A stretch of 64,000 nt of DNA from an uncultured Opitutales bacterium. GTDB taxonomy: Bacteria > Verrucomicrobiota > Verrucomicrobiia > Opitutales > Intestinicryptomonadaceae. Position 1 is the stretch's first letter. Each line of letters opens with the position of its first letter. This document shows, one piece after another, positions 16,959 through 26,038 of the stretch. Location: positions 83,708-147,707 of the forward strand of contig URAK01000005.1 of the NCBI GenBank assembly GCA_900545705.1, in the 5' to 3' direction. The translations under genes were made by a program, and so were the position numbers. Below the pieces are notes generated by a model. The model did not search any database, had not been told where the DNA came from, and saw nothing but the letters and a program-made list of their open reading frames with translations.

Positions 16959-18263
16959 CTAATCTTCCAGCGAATCGGCGTATAGTTCCGCGACGTGCTT
17001 TACTTTTACCTCGTCGCCGTTTAGCGCGAGCATATTCGATATTTGCATCATACATGCTGGGCATCCGCACGCGACAGTATCCGCGCCGCTTGCCACAATA
17101 TTCTCGCGCTTGCGCCCGCCGATTTTCTTTGAAATGTCGTAATGTGTCAGGGTAAAACTCCCGCCGCAGCCGCAGCATGTGTCGGGCTCGCGCATCTCAA
17201 TAAGCTCGCATTCTGGGTTTGCCTTTACAAGCTCCCTCGGCTGTCTGCGCACTCCCAGCGATTTCGCAAGGTGGCACGAATCGTGGTATGTCACTTTTTC
17301 GCGCCTACCGCTCTCTGCGCCTACGCGCGCTTGCGCCGGTTTCTCCAACCCAATTACGTCAACTAAAAACGCCGATATATCCAGAGTCTTTGCGGATATC
17401 TTTTCTGCCGTCGCCTTTTGCGCCCCCTCCGCGTACCTCGGCCAAAACTGTTCTATTGTTTCTGTGCACGACGCACAGGCGGTCACAACATAGTCAAATT
17501 CAAGTTTGCCCAAAATATCGAGATTGTACGCCGCCATTTTTTTGAAGGAATCGGCGTCGCCGGAGGCGAGGGCAGGTATGCCGCAACATGCCAATCCGGA
17601 CGGCATCGAAACTCCTATACCGTAATGCTTGAATATTTTTAAGCAAGCCTCCGTCACGTTGGGATAGACTTTGTCGCCCATGCAGCCTGTAAAAAACAAT
17701 ACTTTTAGACCGCTCTTGCCCGCAGGAGTGTCGTAGTCGCCGTATTTTTGGCGGATTGTCTTTTTAGGAAGCTCAGGCAGGCGCCTGTCGCCGATTATCG
17801 GCGCTAAAAGCGGCGACGAAAGCGTCCGCGGCGCGTTGTTTTGCCTGCGCATAAACAACCCCCTGAACGGCGCCGACACTTCTGCGCAGAAGGAAAAAAA
17901 CCTCGGGTTGCAAAGCATCGCACGGAATATTATCTTCTTTACCGGTGACAGCCCCATGTATTGCGCCGATATTTCGCGCGCTTTGATAAATATATCGAGT
18001 ATATTAACTCCGGACGGGCACGCTGCCTGGCACGAGCCGCACAATAGGCACCGGTCGAGCTTGCTGCGCACGCCTTCCGCGTCTTTAGCTACTTTGCTTT
18101 CTATATCGGAAAGCAGCGAAAGTTTCCCGCGCGCAACGTCGGCTTCCATCAGCGTTTCTTTAAATATGGGGCATACCGATTGGCATGTCCCGCACTTCAT
18201 GCACGCCGAGAGCTTATCGTCAAGCTTGGCGGTTTCCTCGGCAAGTTTTGCGAGATTAGTCAT
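16959..18263 (-). CDS. glcF: Glycolate oxidase iron-sulfur subunit GlcF-like
   Basis: A 434-residue electron-transfer subunit. Two 4Fe-4S motifs are clear: CMKCGTCQSVCP at residues 21-32 and CLLCGSCQAACP near residues 72-83. Two cysteine-rich CCG domains follow, with GCMGDKVYP...ACCGIPA and DSCHLAKSL...CCGCGGSF, as in GlcF, LutA and HdrB. It passes electrons from the flavin subunit to the respiratory chain. It is encoded one base after the glcD stop. No separate GlcE flavin subunit is seen, so the pair may be a two-subunit (S)-2-hydroxy-acid or D-lactate dehydrogenase rather than the classic three-subunit glycolate oxidase. Confidence 0.88.
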   Translation of the reverse strand: MTNLAKLAEETAKLDDKLSACMKCGTCQSVCPIFKETLMEADVARGKLSLLSDIESKVAKDAEGVRSKLDRCLLCGSCQAACPSGVNILDIFIKAREISAQYMGLSPVKKIIFRAMLCNPRFFSFCAEVSAPFRGLFMRRQNNAPRTLSSPLLAPIIGDRRLPELPKKTIRQKYGDYDTPAGKSGLKVLFFTGCMGDKVYPNVTEACLKIFKHYGIGVSMPSGLACCGIPALASGDADSFKKMAAYNLDILGKLEFDYVVTACASCTETIEQFWPRYAEGAQKATAEKISAKTLDISAFLVDVIGLEKPAQARVGAESGRREKVTYHDSCHLAKSLGVRRQPRELVKANPECELIEMREPDTCCGCGGSFTLTHYDISKKIGGRKRENIVASGADTVACGCPACMMQISNMLALNGDEVKVKHVAELYADSLED

Positions 18264-18264
18264 A

Positions 18265-19650
18265 TTAAAATGCTACTACTTTTGTAGGATTTAACAGCCT
18301 TTTTGAGTCAACCGCAGATCTCAGAGCCCTGCAGAATTTCAGGGTTGCCGCCGATGTTTCAAGCTCCAGCCATTTTGATTTTGCCGTTCCCGTGCCGTGC
18401 TCGCCCGACAGCGTGCCACCCATCTCGACTGTCCTTCTGAACAGCTCGTCTATCGCCTGCTCCACACGCGCAAATTCTTGCGGATCGCGCTTGTCGCACA
18501 ATATCGACGGGTGAAGATTGCCGTCGCCGGCGTGCCCGAATGTTCCTATGAGCAATCCGTATTTCTTGGCGATGTCGCCTATGCAGTCGACCATTGCGGG
18601 AATCTTTGAGCGCGCGACTGTCGCGTCTTCAAGCACTATCGTCGGACGCCTTCGCGCGAGCGCCGGAAGCGCCTTGCGCCTCGCCTCCCATATTGCGTTT
18701 TTCTGAATTTCGTCACGCGCAACTGTTATGTTTGCAGCTCCGTTCTCGCGCAATATTCTCTCAACTGTGTCGGCGTCGTCCGCTACCTGGGCGGGGTGCC
18801 CGTCAACCTCTATCAATAGCAGTGCCTTCGCGTCGCGCGGCAGCCCGATCTTTACGTCGTCCTCGACCATATTTATCGTCACCGCGTCCATAAATTCAAG
18901 CGTGCAGGGCAGCACGTGCGAGGCTATTATTTCGGCTACGGTATCGGCGGCGCGCCTTACGTCGGAAAACGCTGCTGTCATCGCCTTCGACGCCCTCGGC
19001 GGGGGAACGAGTTTGAGTATGGCTTTTGATATTATCCCGAACGCCCCTTCCGAACCTGTCATCAATCCGGCAAGATTAAACCCAGTGGCGCATTTGACTG
19101 TCCTCGAGCCCGTTTTGACAAGTCCGCCTTCCGCGTCGTAAAATTCAAGCCCCATTACATAGTCTTTCGTCACCCCGTATTTTAGCCCGCGAAGCCCTCC
19201 CGCGTTTTCGGCTATGTTTCCGCCTATTGTGGACACTGCCTGCGACCCAGGATCCGGCGGATAAAACAGCCCCTTTGAGGCAACTTCCGCCGCAAATCTT
19301 GCTGTCACTACCCCAGGCTCCACCACTGCGTAAAGGTCTCCTGAATTGATTTCGAGAATTTTGTTAAGCTTTTGCGTGACTATCACAACCGATTTTTCCG
19401 AGTCGGGAATCGTCCCGCCGGATAGGTTTGTGCCTGAGCCCCTCACTGTCATCGGTATGGAATTTTTATTGCAGAAGGCGCATATCTGGCCAATCTGTTC
19501 GGTATTGTCGGGGGTCAATACAACAGCGGGCTCCCTTTGCGGCAGTACGGCGGAGTCGTAGGCGTAGCTGAGCCTGTCGGCTTCCGAGTCCAACACGTTG
19601 TCGGCTCCGATTAGTTTCTTGAAATCTTTTATTATGCTCGATTCAGACAT
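18265..19650 (-). CDS. glcD: FAD-linked 2-hydroxyacid oxidase subunit GlcD-like
   Basis: A 461-residue flavoprotein of the GlcD/D-lactate dehydrogenase type. The FAD-binding PCMH domain contains VRGSGTNLSGGTIPD and PDPGSQAVSTIGGNIAENAG. The C-terminal cap and FAD-binding region contains GTFGHAGDGNLHPSI and GEHGTGTAKSKW, with conserved histidines. It oxidises glycolate, D-lactate or a similar 2-hydroxy acid in the cytoplasm and pairs with GlcF. It is first in the two-gene unit. Whether the substrate is glycolate or D-lactate cannot be decided from motifs. Confidence 0.9.
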   Translation of the reverse strand: MSESSIIKDFKKLIGADNVLDSEADRLSYAYDSAVLPQREPAVVLTPDNTEQIGQICAFCNKNSIPMTVRGSGTNLSGGTIPDSEKSVVIVTQKLNKILEINSGDLYAVVEPGVVTARFAAEVASKGLFYPPDPGSQAVSTIGGNIAENAGGLRGLKYGVTKDYVMGLEFYDAEGGLVKTGSRTVKCATGFNLAGLMTGSEGAFGIISKAILKLVPPPRASKAMTAAFSDVRRAADTVAEIIASHVLPCTLEFMDAVTINMVEDDVKIGLPRDAKALLLIEVDGHPAQVADDADTVERILRENGAANITVARDEIQKNAIWEARRKALPALARRRPTIVLEDATVARSKIPAMVDCIGDIAKKYGLLIGTFGHAGDGNLHPSILCDKRDPQEFARVEQAIDELFRRTVEMGGTLSGEHGTGTAKSKWLELETSAATLKFCRALRSAVDSKRLLNPTKVVAF

Positions 19651-19741
19651 TTGAAAAAAATTTTTTTTTAATTTAGACTCGCCACGCTTGCGGTCAAGTA
19701 AAACGAAATTTCATATTCTTAAACAGTTAACTCGGCAAGCG

Positions 19742-20254
19742 TCAGAAAAAATTCTCGCCGAATTTCAATAAAATCCCCTCCGCCTCGACTATCTGCCGCA
19801 TCGCCTCATACGCGGCTATTCCGGCAGATGTCGACAGGTTGAGCGAGCGCAGAGTGTCCACCATATGCGGTATCTTTACGCGCCTCTCTAAAATATCGGC
19901 GTGCACGTATTCGGGGCAGCCGCAGTCCTCCGCGCCGAATAGAAGCCCGTCGCCGCGCCTGTACTTGCCGTCCCAAAAACACTTGCGCGACTTCGTCGTA
20001 AAGAGCCATATGCGCTCCAACTTTGGCGAGAGTTCGGATTTCTTAAACTCTTCCCAGTTCTTGTGGTGTACAACGTCGAGGCTCTTCCAGTAGTCCATTC
20101 CGCTCCTTTTGAGCTTCGCGTCGGTTATTGTAAAGCCCATCGGGTGGATTAAGTGCAGTCTCGCCCCGATTACCGCGCACATTCTCCCTATATTTCCGGT
20201 GTTTTGCGGAATTTTCGGATTGTGTAAAATTATATGCAGTGCAGGTTCACCCAT
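19742..20254 (-). CDS. trmL: tRNA (cytidine(34)-2'-O)-methyltransferase TrmL
   Basis: A 170-residue SPOUT methyltransferase. Visible family marks are NPKIPQNTGNIGRMC at residues 12-26, LIHPMGF, the MDYW segment, FGAEDCGCP and the knot region IPHMVDTLRSLNLSTSAGIAAYE. TrmL methylates the ribose of C34 or cmnm5U34 in tRNA-Leu isoacceptors. Length is normal for the family. It follows smpB at about 280 bases on the same strand. Confidence 0.95.
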   Translation of the reverse strand: MGEPALHIILHNPKIPQNTGNIGRMCAVIGARLHLIHPMGFTITDAKLKRSGMDYWKSLDVVHHKNWEEFKKSELSPKLERIWLFTTKSRKCFWDGKYRRGDGLLFGAEDCGCPEYVHADILERRVKIPHMVDTLRSLNLSTSAGIAAYEAMRQIVEAEGILLKFGENFF

Positions 20255-20283
20255 AGTAAATCAGAAAATATTAGGCAGTGCTC

Positions 20284-20484
20284 TCAAAGAATTGAAAATC
20301 GCTTGTGGCTATCCGCACAAAAATTGGATTCTCTTGCTTCCCAGTGCGCCGCTAAATTAGTTTCCGGCACGCCACTGTATGTCTGCTCGTCACTTAGGCC
20401 CAGTTCGCGCGCCGTTTTTTTATATACCAATCTGCCTCTGCCGTCTGTGCCTAGCTTATGCCCATTTAGGTATTTCATATTCAT
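20284..20484 (-). CDS. Small hypothetical ORF between smpB and trmL
   Basis: A 66-residue frame (or 64 residues from the ATG at 20478) in the trmL-smpB gap. It has mixed, protein-like composition with charged residues throughout (NGHKLGTDGRGRLVYKKTAREL near its start). No family recognised and no convincing ribosome binding site. It could be a real small gene or chance. A tmRNA was looked for here because of smpB and was not found. Confidence 0.3.
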   Translation of the reverse strand: MNMKYLNGHKLGTDGRGRLVYKKTARELGLSDEQTYSGVPETNLAAHWEARESNFCADSHKRFSIL

Positions 20485-20534
20485 ATCTGCTACCCATGGC
20501 CGCCTTCGCACATATATAAAGTTAGTACAACGGC

Positions 20535-21014
20535 TTAATACTGCCGGCGGAATTTTGTATCCAATGCCCTGCGGGCCTCGCGCATTGCCTCCCGCTTTTT
20601 TATATCTTCGCGCTTGTCGTAAAGTTTCTTGCCTGTACAAAGGGCTATCAACACTTTCGCAAGCGCCTTCTTAAAATATATCTTTAGCGGGATTATCGCC
20701 GTGCCGCCAGAGTCGGTAGCGGCTTTTAGTTTTAGTATCTCCTTCTTATGCAACAGGAGTTTCCTCGGCCGCGTAGGATTATGGTTGTTTATATTCCCAA
20801 AATCGTATTCCGATATGTGCGATTGGTACATTACCGCTTCGCCGTTGTCGACCCTTACGAATGCGTCGTTTATCTGCGCCTTCCCCGCGCGCAAACTCTT
20901 TATCTCCGTCCCTGTAAGCACTATTCCGGCTTCAAAAGTTTCCCCGACAAAATATTCGTGGTTCGCCTTGCGGTTGCGAATCTCGGTTATTCGGTTATCT
21001 TTGCTTTTGCCCAT
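20535..21014 (-). CDS. smpB: SsrA-binding protein SmpB
   Basis: A 159-residue RNA-binding protein of the trans-translation system. It brings tmRNA to stalled ribosomes. Clear family segments are NRKANHEYFVGETFEAGIVL, GTEIKSLRAGKAQI, RPRKLLLHKKEI and the tail ALCTGKKLYDKREDIKKRE. Length is normal. A terminator-like hairpin lies immediately upstream of its start (21021-21049), between it and rpoZ, so its expression may depend on readthrough. Confidence 0.97.
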   Translation of the reverse strand: MGKSKDNRITEIRNRKANHEYFVGETFEAGIVLTGTEIKSLRAGKAQINDAFVRVDNGEAVMYQSHISEYDFGNINNHNPTRPRKLLLHKKEILKLKAATDSGGTAIIPLKIYFKKALAKVLIALCTGKKLYDKREDIKKREAMREARRALDTKFRRQY

Positions 21015-21020
21015 TGGAAT

Positions 21021-21049
21021 AAAAAACCGCGTGGTTTATCGCCGCGCGG
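21021..21049 (-). terminator. Terminator-like hairpin between rpoZ and smpB
   Basis: On the minus strand CCGCG pairs with CGCGG over a 13-base loop, followed by six T (21026-21021). The T-run ends only six bases before the smpB start codon, so it could end rpoZ transcripts or attenuate smpB. Confidence 0.6.
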
Positions 21050-21146
21050 ACTATCTATGCGCGCCCCGCGCCCGCTGTCGGAAAGCTCGTAAAGCAATAT
21101 TTCCCAACGCAAAAAAGCGCAATGCGGGCCGGATGCGTCAAGCGTT

Positions 21147-21368
21147 TTACAGATCTTCGCTTTCTTTCGGCGCCTCGTAGAGTTCGTATTTTATGTGCCC
21201 CTTGATTATCTCCAAGAGAGCTATGTCTTCAAGCGATAGCTTTTCGAGCGATTCTACCGTCGGGCGCGCGCCGTATTTGAGTTGCTTCACGCGGCGGGAG
21301 ACGACGTTTATGAGAATGTTCGGGTCGGAAATAACCTTTTGTGCCTGTCTTAGATAATCTTCTCTCAA
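21147..21368 (-). CDS. rpoZ: RNA polymerase omega subunit, TTG start
   Basis: A 73-residue omega subunit, which helps assemble RNA polymerase by holding beta-prime. The family core NILINVVSRRVKQLKYGARP (residues 18-37) and EDIALLEIIKGHI are present. The start codon is TTG at 21368-21366. It is fixed by AAGGAGG at 21380-21374, five bases upstream, the strongest Shine-Dalgarno in this part of the window. No in-frame ATG exists. Omega is shorter than the 80-90 residue E. coli protein, as is common outside proteobacteria. Confidence 0.9.
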   Translation of the reverse strand: MREDYLRQAQKVISDPNILINVVSRRVKQLKYGARPTVESLEKLSLEDIALLEIIKGHIKYELYEAPKESEDL

Positions 21369-21380
21369 GAGAGCCTCCTT

Positions 21381-22210
21381 ATTATTAAATGGTGAACGCT
21401 TTACTGTATTTTTCGCCGCAACGAATGCAATACAAAAATTATCCGAATTTCTTGATATGTGTCAAAAGCTCTAAAATATGGAAATTCAAAAGACAAAATA
21501 AAGAAAAAATCCAGTTGCAAAATTTCTCTTGCTGGCAGAATTTTCTTCCGGATTTGCCCAGAACGCCAAAATTTTTTTTGATTATTCGGAATCTTGCGCT
21601 GCGGCTGATTTGCAATTTCTTGCTCTATCTGTTTAGATTGCTGTGCCTTCGTATCCTTAAGCTTTTTGAGGCTGCAATTTCATTGATTGTCAAAAAGCCG
21701 AAAAGTTTTGCGGAATGTGCGTATCTTGTAACAAAAACTTTATGCCAATGTTAGTGGGAGACCCCGGAACAAACTTGTCCGGCGGTATAATTCCCTAGTC
21801 GAAAAAATCGGTTGTGGAAGTTCGCAAAAAGCTTAACAAGATTATCGAAATCAATGGGTTTTTACACAGCGGGGAGGTTCGGCGCGGCGGCTGCCAAATC
21901 CGCCGTAAAAATTGTCCCAAAGGCGCACTTTACTTAATGCTCCTCGGCAATACAAAAAGCCCGCGATTTTCATTTTACTTTTGCGATGCTTCCGTTTTGC
22001 CATTGCTTTGTTTCCTTTTGCCGCGCTCCGCCGCTAAGCTTCCAGAAAAAATATCGGCCGCCAATATATTTGGCAGAATTTTGCTTTTCCCGCGCGGCGG
22101 AAAATTTTCCACCGCCCCCATACTTCAATTCCAATTTTTCGTTTTATTTGACAACCGACTTAAATTGTATTGGATAAACCATAACTTTAACACAATCCAA
22201 ACTTATAATA
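21381..22210. other. 830-base intergenic region without a supported gene
   Basis: AT-rich. The open frames here have no recognisable domains and a composition unlike neighbouring genes. TTGACA at 22148-22153, 57 bases before icd, may be a -35 box, but no good -10 lies at 16-18 bases. Confidence 0.4.
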
Positions 22211-23434
22211 ATGAGCGTATCAGGCGAAAAAATAACAATCCGCGACGGAAAGCTTGCGGTACCATCAAACCCTGTCATTCCCTTCATCGAAGGCGACGGC
22301 ATAGGCCCCGATATTTGGAGAGCCGCCGTGCGCGTATTCGACGCGGCCGTCGAGAAGGCCTATAAAGGCTCGCGCAAAATCCAGTGGCTGGAAGTCCTCG
22401 CGGGCGAAAAGGCATTCAATAAAACGGGCAGCTGGCTGCCTTCGGAAACGCTCGACGCCTTCAAAGAGTATCTCGTAGGAATCAAAGGGCCTCTCACTAC
22501 CCCCATCGGCGGCGGAATACGCTCGCTGAATGTAGCCCTGCGCCAAGAGCTCGACCTCTATGTGTGTCAGCGCCCTGTCCGCTATTTTAGCGGCGTCGAC
22601 AGCCCTGTAAAACGCCCGGATCTCGTCGATATGGTCATATTCCGCGAAAATACGGAGGATATTTATGCGGGTATTGAATTCGAAAACGGCACGGAGGAAG
22701 TCGAAGAGCTAAAAGCTTTCTTAAAAGACCGCTTCCCCAAAAAATTCGCGAAAATCCGCTTCCCGCAGTCGTGCGGAATCGGCATAAAGCCCGTCTCGCG
22801 CGAGGGAACTTCAAGGCTTGTAAAATCCGCCATCGAATATGCGATTTCACAGGGCCGAAAGAGCGTCACACTCGTCCACAAGGGCAATATTATGAAATTT
22901 ACCGAAGGCGCCTTCCGCGACTGGGGATACAAAGTCGCGAAAGAGGAGTTCGGCGCGGTAGAAATCGACGGCGGCCCGTGGTGCAAGCTCCCATGCGGCA
23001 TCATAGTTAAAGATGTTATCGCCGACGCATTCTTGCAGCAAATTCTTACCCGCCCGGCGGAATACGACATAGTTGCCACTCTAAACCTCAATGGCGACTA
23101 TATCTCCGACGCTCTCGCCGCGCAGGTCGGCGGCATCGGCATCGCCCCCGGCGGCAACATAAACTACACTACCGGACACGCAATTTTCGAGGCAACCCAC
23201 GGAACAGCCCCCAAATACGCAAACCTCGACAAGGTAAACCCGGGCTCCGTAATCCTCTCCGGCGAAATGATGTTTAGATACCTCGGCTGGAACGAAGCCG
23301 CCGACCTCATCATAACAGGCCTCGAAAATTCGATAAAGGCAAAGACCGTCACTTACGACCTCGCTCGCCTCATAGAAGGCGCGAAAGAAGTCAAGTGCTC
23401 GGAATTCGGCTCGGCAATCATCGCCAATATGTAG
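22211..23434 (+). CDS. icd: NADP-type isocitrate dehydrogenase
   Basis: A 407-residue TCA-cycle enzyme that oxidises isocitrate to 2-oxoglutarate. The N-terminal IPFIEGDGIGPDIW, the substrate loop GGGIRSLNVALRQELDLYVC, the ENTEDIYAGIE phosphate/isocitrate region, LVHKGNIMKFTEGAF and the coenzyme region EATHGTAPKYA are all present. The serine in GGGIRSLN corresponds to the site phosphorylated in E. coli Icd. It is followed after 3 bases by a PfkB-family kinase gene, so the two are probably co-transcribed. Confidence 0.97.
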   Translation: MSVSGEKITIRDGKLAVPSNPVIPFIEGDGIGPDIWRAAVRVFDAAVEKAYKGSRKIQWLEVLAGEKAFNKTGSWLPSETLDAFKEYLVGIKGPLTTPIGGGIRSLNVALRQELDLYVCQRPVRYFSGVDSPVKRPDLVDMVIFRENTEDIYAGIEFENGTEEVEELKAFLKDRFPKKFAKIRFPQSCGIGIKPVSREGTSRLVKSAIEYAISQGRKSVTLVHKGNIMKFTEGAFRDWGYKVAKEEFGAVEIDGGPWCKLPCGIIVKDVIADAFLQQILTRPAEYDIVATLNLNGDYISDALAAQVGGIGIAPGGNINYTTGHAIFEATHGTAPKYANLDKVNPGSVILSGEMMFRYLGWNEAADLIITGLENSIKAKTVTYDLARLIEGAKEVKCSEFGSAIIANM

Positions 23435-23437
23435 TTT

Positions 23438-24349
23438 ATGAGCGGCGGAAAACTTCTCGTAGTGGGCTCAATCGCCTACGACAACATTAAAACGCCCTTG
23501 GACTCGGTCCAATGGGCGCTCGGCGGGTCGGCGTCGTACGCGGCGCTGGCGTCGTCGTTCTTCGCGCCGACAATGCTCTGCGGCATCGTCGGAAAGGATT
23601 TTAAGGAATCCGATTTGGCGCGTCTTTCGAGGCGCGGCATCGACACTTCAAATGTGGAAATCGACCCCAACGGCGAAACTTTCTTTTGGAGCGGTGAATA
23701 TCACGACAACTTCAACAGCCGCGAAACTCTCGAAACGCGCGTAAACGTCTACGAAAACTACGCTCCGAAGCTAAACGACGCCGCGAAAAACGCCGACTTC
23801 GTCCTGCTAGGAAACATTGGTCCGGACGTCCAAAAATGCGCGCTCGACGCAATGCTCTCTTCGCCGTTTGTGATTCTCGATACAATGAACCTTTGGATTG
23901 ACATCGCAAACCACGCGCTGAAAGGGCTAATCAAAAGGGCAGACATATTCATCGTAAACGACTCCGAGGCAAAACTAATATCCGGCGAGCGCAATATCAT
24001 ACTTGCGGGCGAAAGCCTCTTGAAGCTCGGCGCAAAGTCAGCAGTCGTCAAAACCGGCGAATATGGCGCGATGCTATTCCACAAAGACGGTTTCTTTGTA
24101 ATCCCCGCGTACCCCGTAAGGGACTTGCGAGACCCAACTGGCGCGGGCGATACTTTTGCCGGCGCGCTCGCGGGAACGCTTGCAGGAAGCGGAAAAACCG
24201 ATTTCGCCGCAATTAAAAATGCAATGCTCGCAGGTGCTGCCGCTGCGTCAATGACTGTCGAATCATTCTCGTCCGACAAATTGGAGGAAGCCGGATTAAA
24301 TGAAATAAAGCGCCGCCAAGATTTTATCAGGCGCATATCGGAGATATAA
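23438..24349 (+). CDS. PfkB-family carbohydrate kinase
   Basis: A 303-residue ribokinase-fold sugar or nucleoside kinase. The N-terminal GGSASYAALASSFF region and the C-terminal DPTGAGDTFAGALAG motif, with its catalytic Asp, are clear. The anion-hole motif and catalytic base define a PfkB kinase, but the substrate pocket does not point to one sugar. The product is ADP plus a phosphorylated sugar or nucleoside. It lies 3 bases after icd and 3 bases before proA, so these genes look like one operon despite unrelated pathways. Confidence 0.88.
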   Translation: MSGGKLLVVGSIAYDNIKTPLDSVQWALGGSASYAALASSFFAPTMLCGIVGKDFKESDLARLSRRGIDTSNVEIDPNGETFFWSGEYHDNFNSRETLETRVNVYENYAPKLNDAAKNADFVLLGNIGPDVQKCALDAMLSSPFVILDTMNLWIDIANHALKGLIKRADIFIVNDSEAKLISGERNIILAGESLLKLGAKSAVVKTGEYGAMLFHKDGFFVIPAYPVRDLRDPTGAGDTFAGALAGTLAGSGKTDFAAIKNAMLAGAAAASMTVESFSSDKLEEAGLNEIKRRQDFIRRISEI

Positions 24350-24352
24350 ATT

Positions 24353-25630
24353 ATGGCAAATGTCCTCGAAATAGCCAAGCGCGCGCGGGCTGCCGCACTC
24401 GAATTATCGGGAGTCTCGGAAGAGCGCAAAAACGCGGCTCTCGCGCGGATTGCCGAACTGCTCGAACAAGATGCCGAAAACATTATTGCGGCAAACTCGC
24501 GCGACCTTGAAAAGGCCGCCGCCGCAGGGCTTTCCAAGCCAATGCTCGAACGCCTGTCGCTCGACCGGAAAAAAATCGCCGGCATTGCGGATGGTGTGCG
24601 GCAAGTCGCGGCGCTGCCTGACCCTGTCGGCGAAATAATCGAAACTGTTGTCCGCCCAAACGACCTCGAAATACAAAAGGTAAGAACGCCGATAGGGGTC
24701 ATCGGAATTATTTACGAGAGCAGGCCGAATGTCACTGTCGATTGCGCGGTATTGTGCCTCAAAAGCGGAAACGCGGCAATACTTCGCGGCGGAAGCGAGG
24801 CGTTTGAATCAAACGCGGCACTTGCAGCGATAATCTCCCGCGCGCTCTCCGATGCAGGCATAAATCCGGATTGTGTCCAGATTATTCCCACGACTGACAG
24901 GGCGGCTTTCGGCGAACTCTTGAAGCTCGACAAATACGTAAACTGCATTATTCCAAGAGGCGGCGAGGGGCTTATCAGGTTTGTCGTCCAAAACTCGACT
25001 ATCCCTGTAATCAAGCACTACAAGGGTGTCTGCACTGTATATATAGACAAGGACGCCGACGCAGAAATCGCGCGGGTTCTCGCAGTCGATTCAAAATGCC
25101 AGCGCCCGAGCGTATGCAACGCAGCAGAAAACTTGATTGTCCACGCGGCTGTCGCCGACAAATTGCTGCCGATTGTGGCAGGGCGCTTAAGCGAGCTTGG
25201 TGTGGAGATACGCGCCTCCGACAGAGCAGCTAAAATACTCGACAACGCCGGAATCCCCCACAAGACCGCTACTGACGACGACTTCTATACCGAATATATC
25301 GATATGATTATTTCAGTTGATATAGTCGATTCGGTGGAGGAAGCCGCCGCATTTATAAACAAATATGGCTCCGGACATTCCGATTTAATCGTAACCCAAA
25401 ACCAGCAGACTGCTGAAAAATTTATGAATTTGGTAGATTCCGCTGCCGTCTATTGGAACGCCTCGACCAGATTTACCGACGGGTACGAATTCGGACTCGG
25501 CGCTGAGATTGGAATATCGACTGACAAGCTCCACGCCCGCGGTCCGATGGGACTCAAAGAGCTTTGCTCTTACAAATATAAAATCCGCGGAGCGGGGCAG
25601 ACCCGAGGAAAACCCGACTCTGCAAAATAA
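24353..25630 (+). CDS. proA: Gamma-glutamyl phosphate reductase ProA
   Basis: A 425-residue NADPH-dependent enzyme that reduces glutamyl-5-phosphate to glutamate-5-semialdehyde in proline synthesis. Family segments include VRTPIGVIGIIYESRPNVTVD, LRGGSEAF, IPRGGEGLI, the catalytic cysteine in CQRPSVCNAAENLI, and the C-terminal FGLGAEIGISTDKLHARGPMG. The catalytic residues and length are normal. GGAG lies about ten bases before the start. proB is not in the window. Confidence 0.96.
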   Translation: MANVLEIAKRARAAALELSGVSEERKNAALARIAELLEQDAENIIAANSRDLEKAAAAGLSKPMLERLSLDRKKIAGIADGVRQVAALPDPVGEIIETVVRPNDLEIQKVRTPIGVIGIIYESRPNVTVDCAVLCLKSGNAAILRGGSEAFESNAALAAIISRALSDAGINPDCVQIIPTTDRAAFGELLKLDKYVNCIIPRGGEGLIRFVVQNSTIPVIKHYKGVCTVYIDKDADAEIARVLAVDSKCQRPSVCNAAENLIVHAAVADKLLPIVAGRLSELGVEIRASDRAAKILDNAGIPHKTATDDDFYTEYIDMIISVDIVDSVEEAAAFINKYGSGHSDLIVTQNQQTAEKFMNLVDSAAVYWNASTRFTDGYEFGLGAEIGISTDKLHARGPMGLKELCSYKYKIRGAGQTRGKPDSAK

Positions 25631-25666
25631 TCAGTGCCCGCGCGCACAACAAAAAACTAAACCAAA

Positions 25667-26038
25667 ATGGACAGACTCGAAGAAATATTTAAAATGCAGT
25701 ATGAACTCAACAAGCGCATAGGCGTTGACACCGCAAATATGTCGGAAGACGACCGCGTAAAGTGGGTTCTAAATTATAGCCGCGCCCTCGCGCAGGAAAA
25801 TGCGGAGCTCGTGGATTCCGTTCCGTGGAAATGGTGGGCTAAATACCAGAAATTCGATCCCCAAAACGCGCGCGTCGAGGTGGTGGATATGCTGCACTTC
25901 TTGGTCTCTATAGCCCAGACCCTAGGCATGACTGCCGACGACTTTTATCAGGCGTACGCCAAGAAAAACCATATAAACCACGACCGCCAAGATTCGGGTT
26001 ACACTACAAAAGACGAAAACGACTGCCGCTCGATTTAA
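25667..26038 (+). CDS. Dimeric dUTPase-like (all-alpha NTP pyrophosphatase)
   Basis: A 123-residue protein of the MazG/dimeric-dUTPase superfamily. The metal-binding ExxE and ExxD motifs are visible: QENAELVDSVPWKWW and NARVEVVDMLHFL. These match the type II dUTPase family, which hydrolyses dUTP (and dUDP) to dUMP and prevents uracil in DNA. It starts 36 bases after proA on the same strand, without a clear ribosome binding site. It is shorter than some family members but keeps both metal motifs. Confidence 0.78.
   Translation: MDRLEEIFKMQYELNKRIGVDTANMSEDDRVKWVLNYSRALAQENAELVDSVPWKWWAKYQKFDPQNARVEVVDMLHFLVSIAQTLGMTADDFYQAYAKKNHINHDRQDSGYTTKDENDCRSI

Noticed and set aside
20255..20534. tmRNA (ssrA) gene beside smpB
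   Set aside because: No tRNA-like T-arm and no peptide-tag frame ending in ALAA was seen in either direction.
21389..21754. 121-residue plus-strand open frame downstream of rpoZ
   Set aside because: Phe/Leu/Lys-rich product with no motif, no ribosome binding site and AT-driven composition; chance open frame in a non-coding gap.
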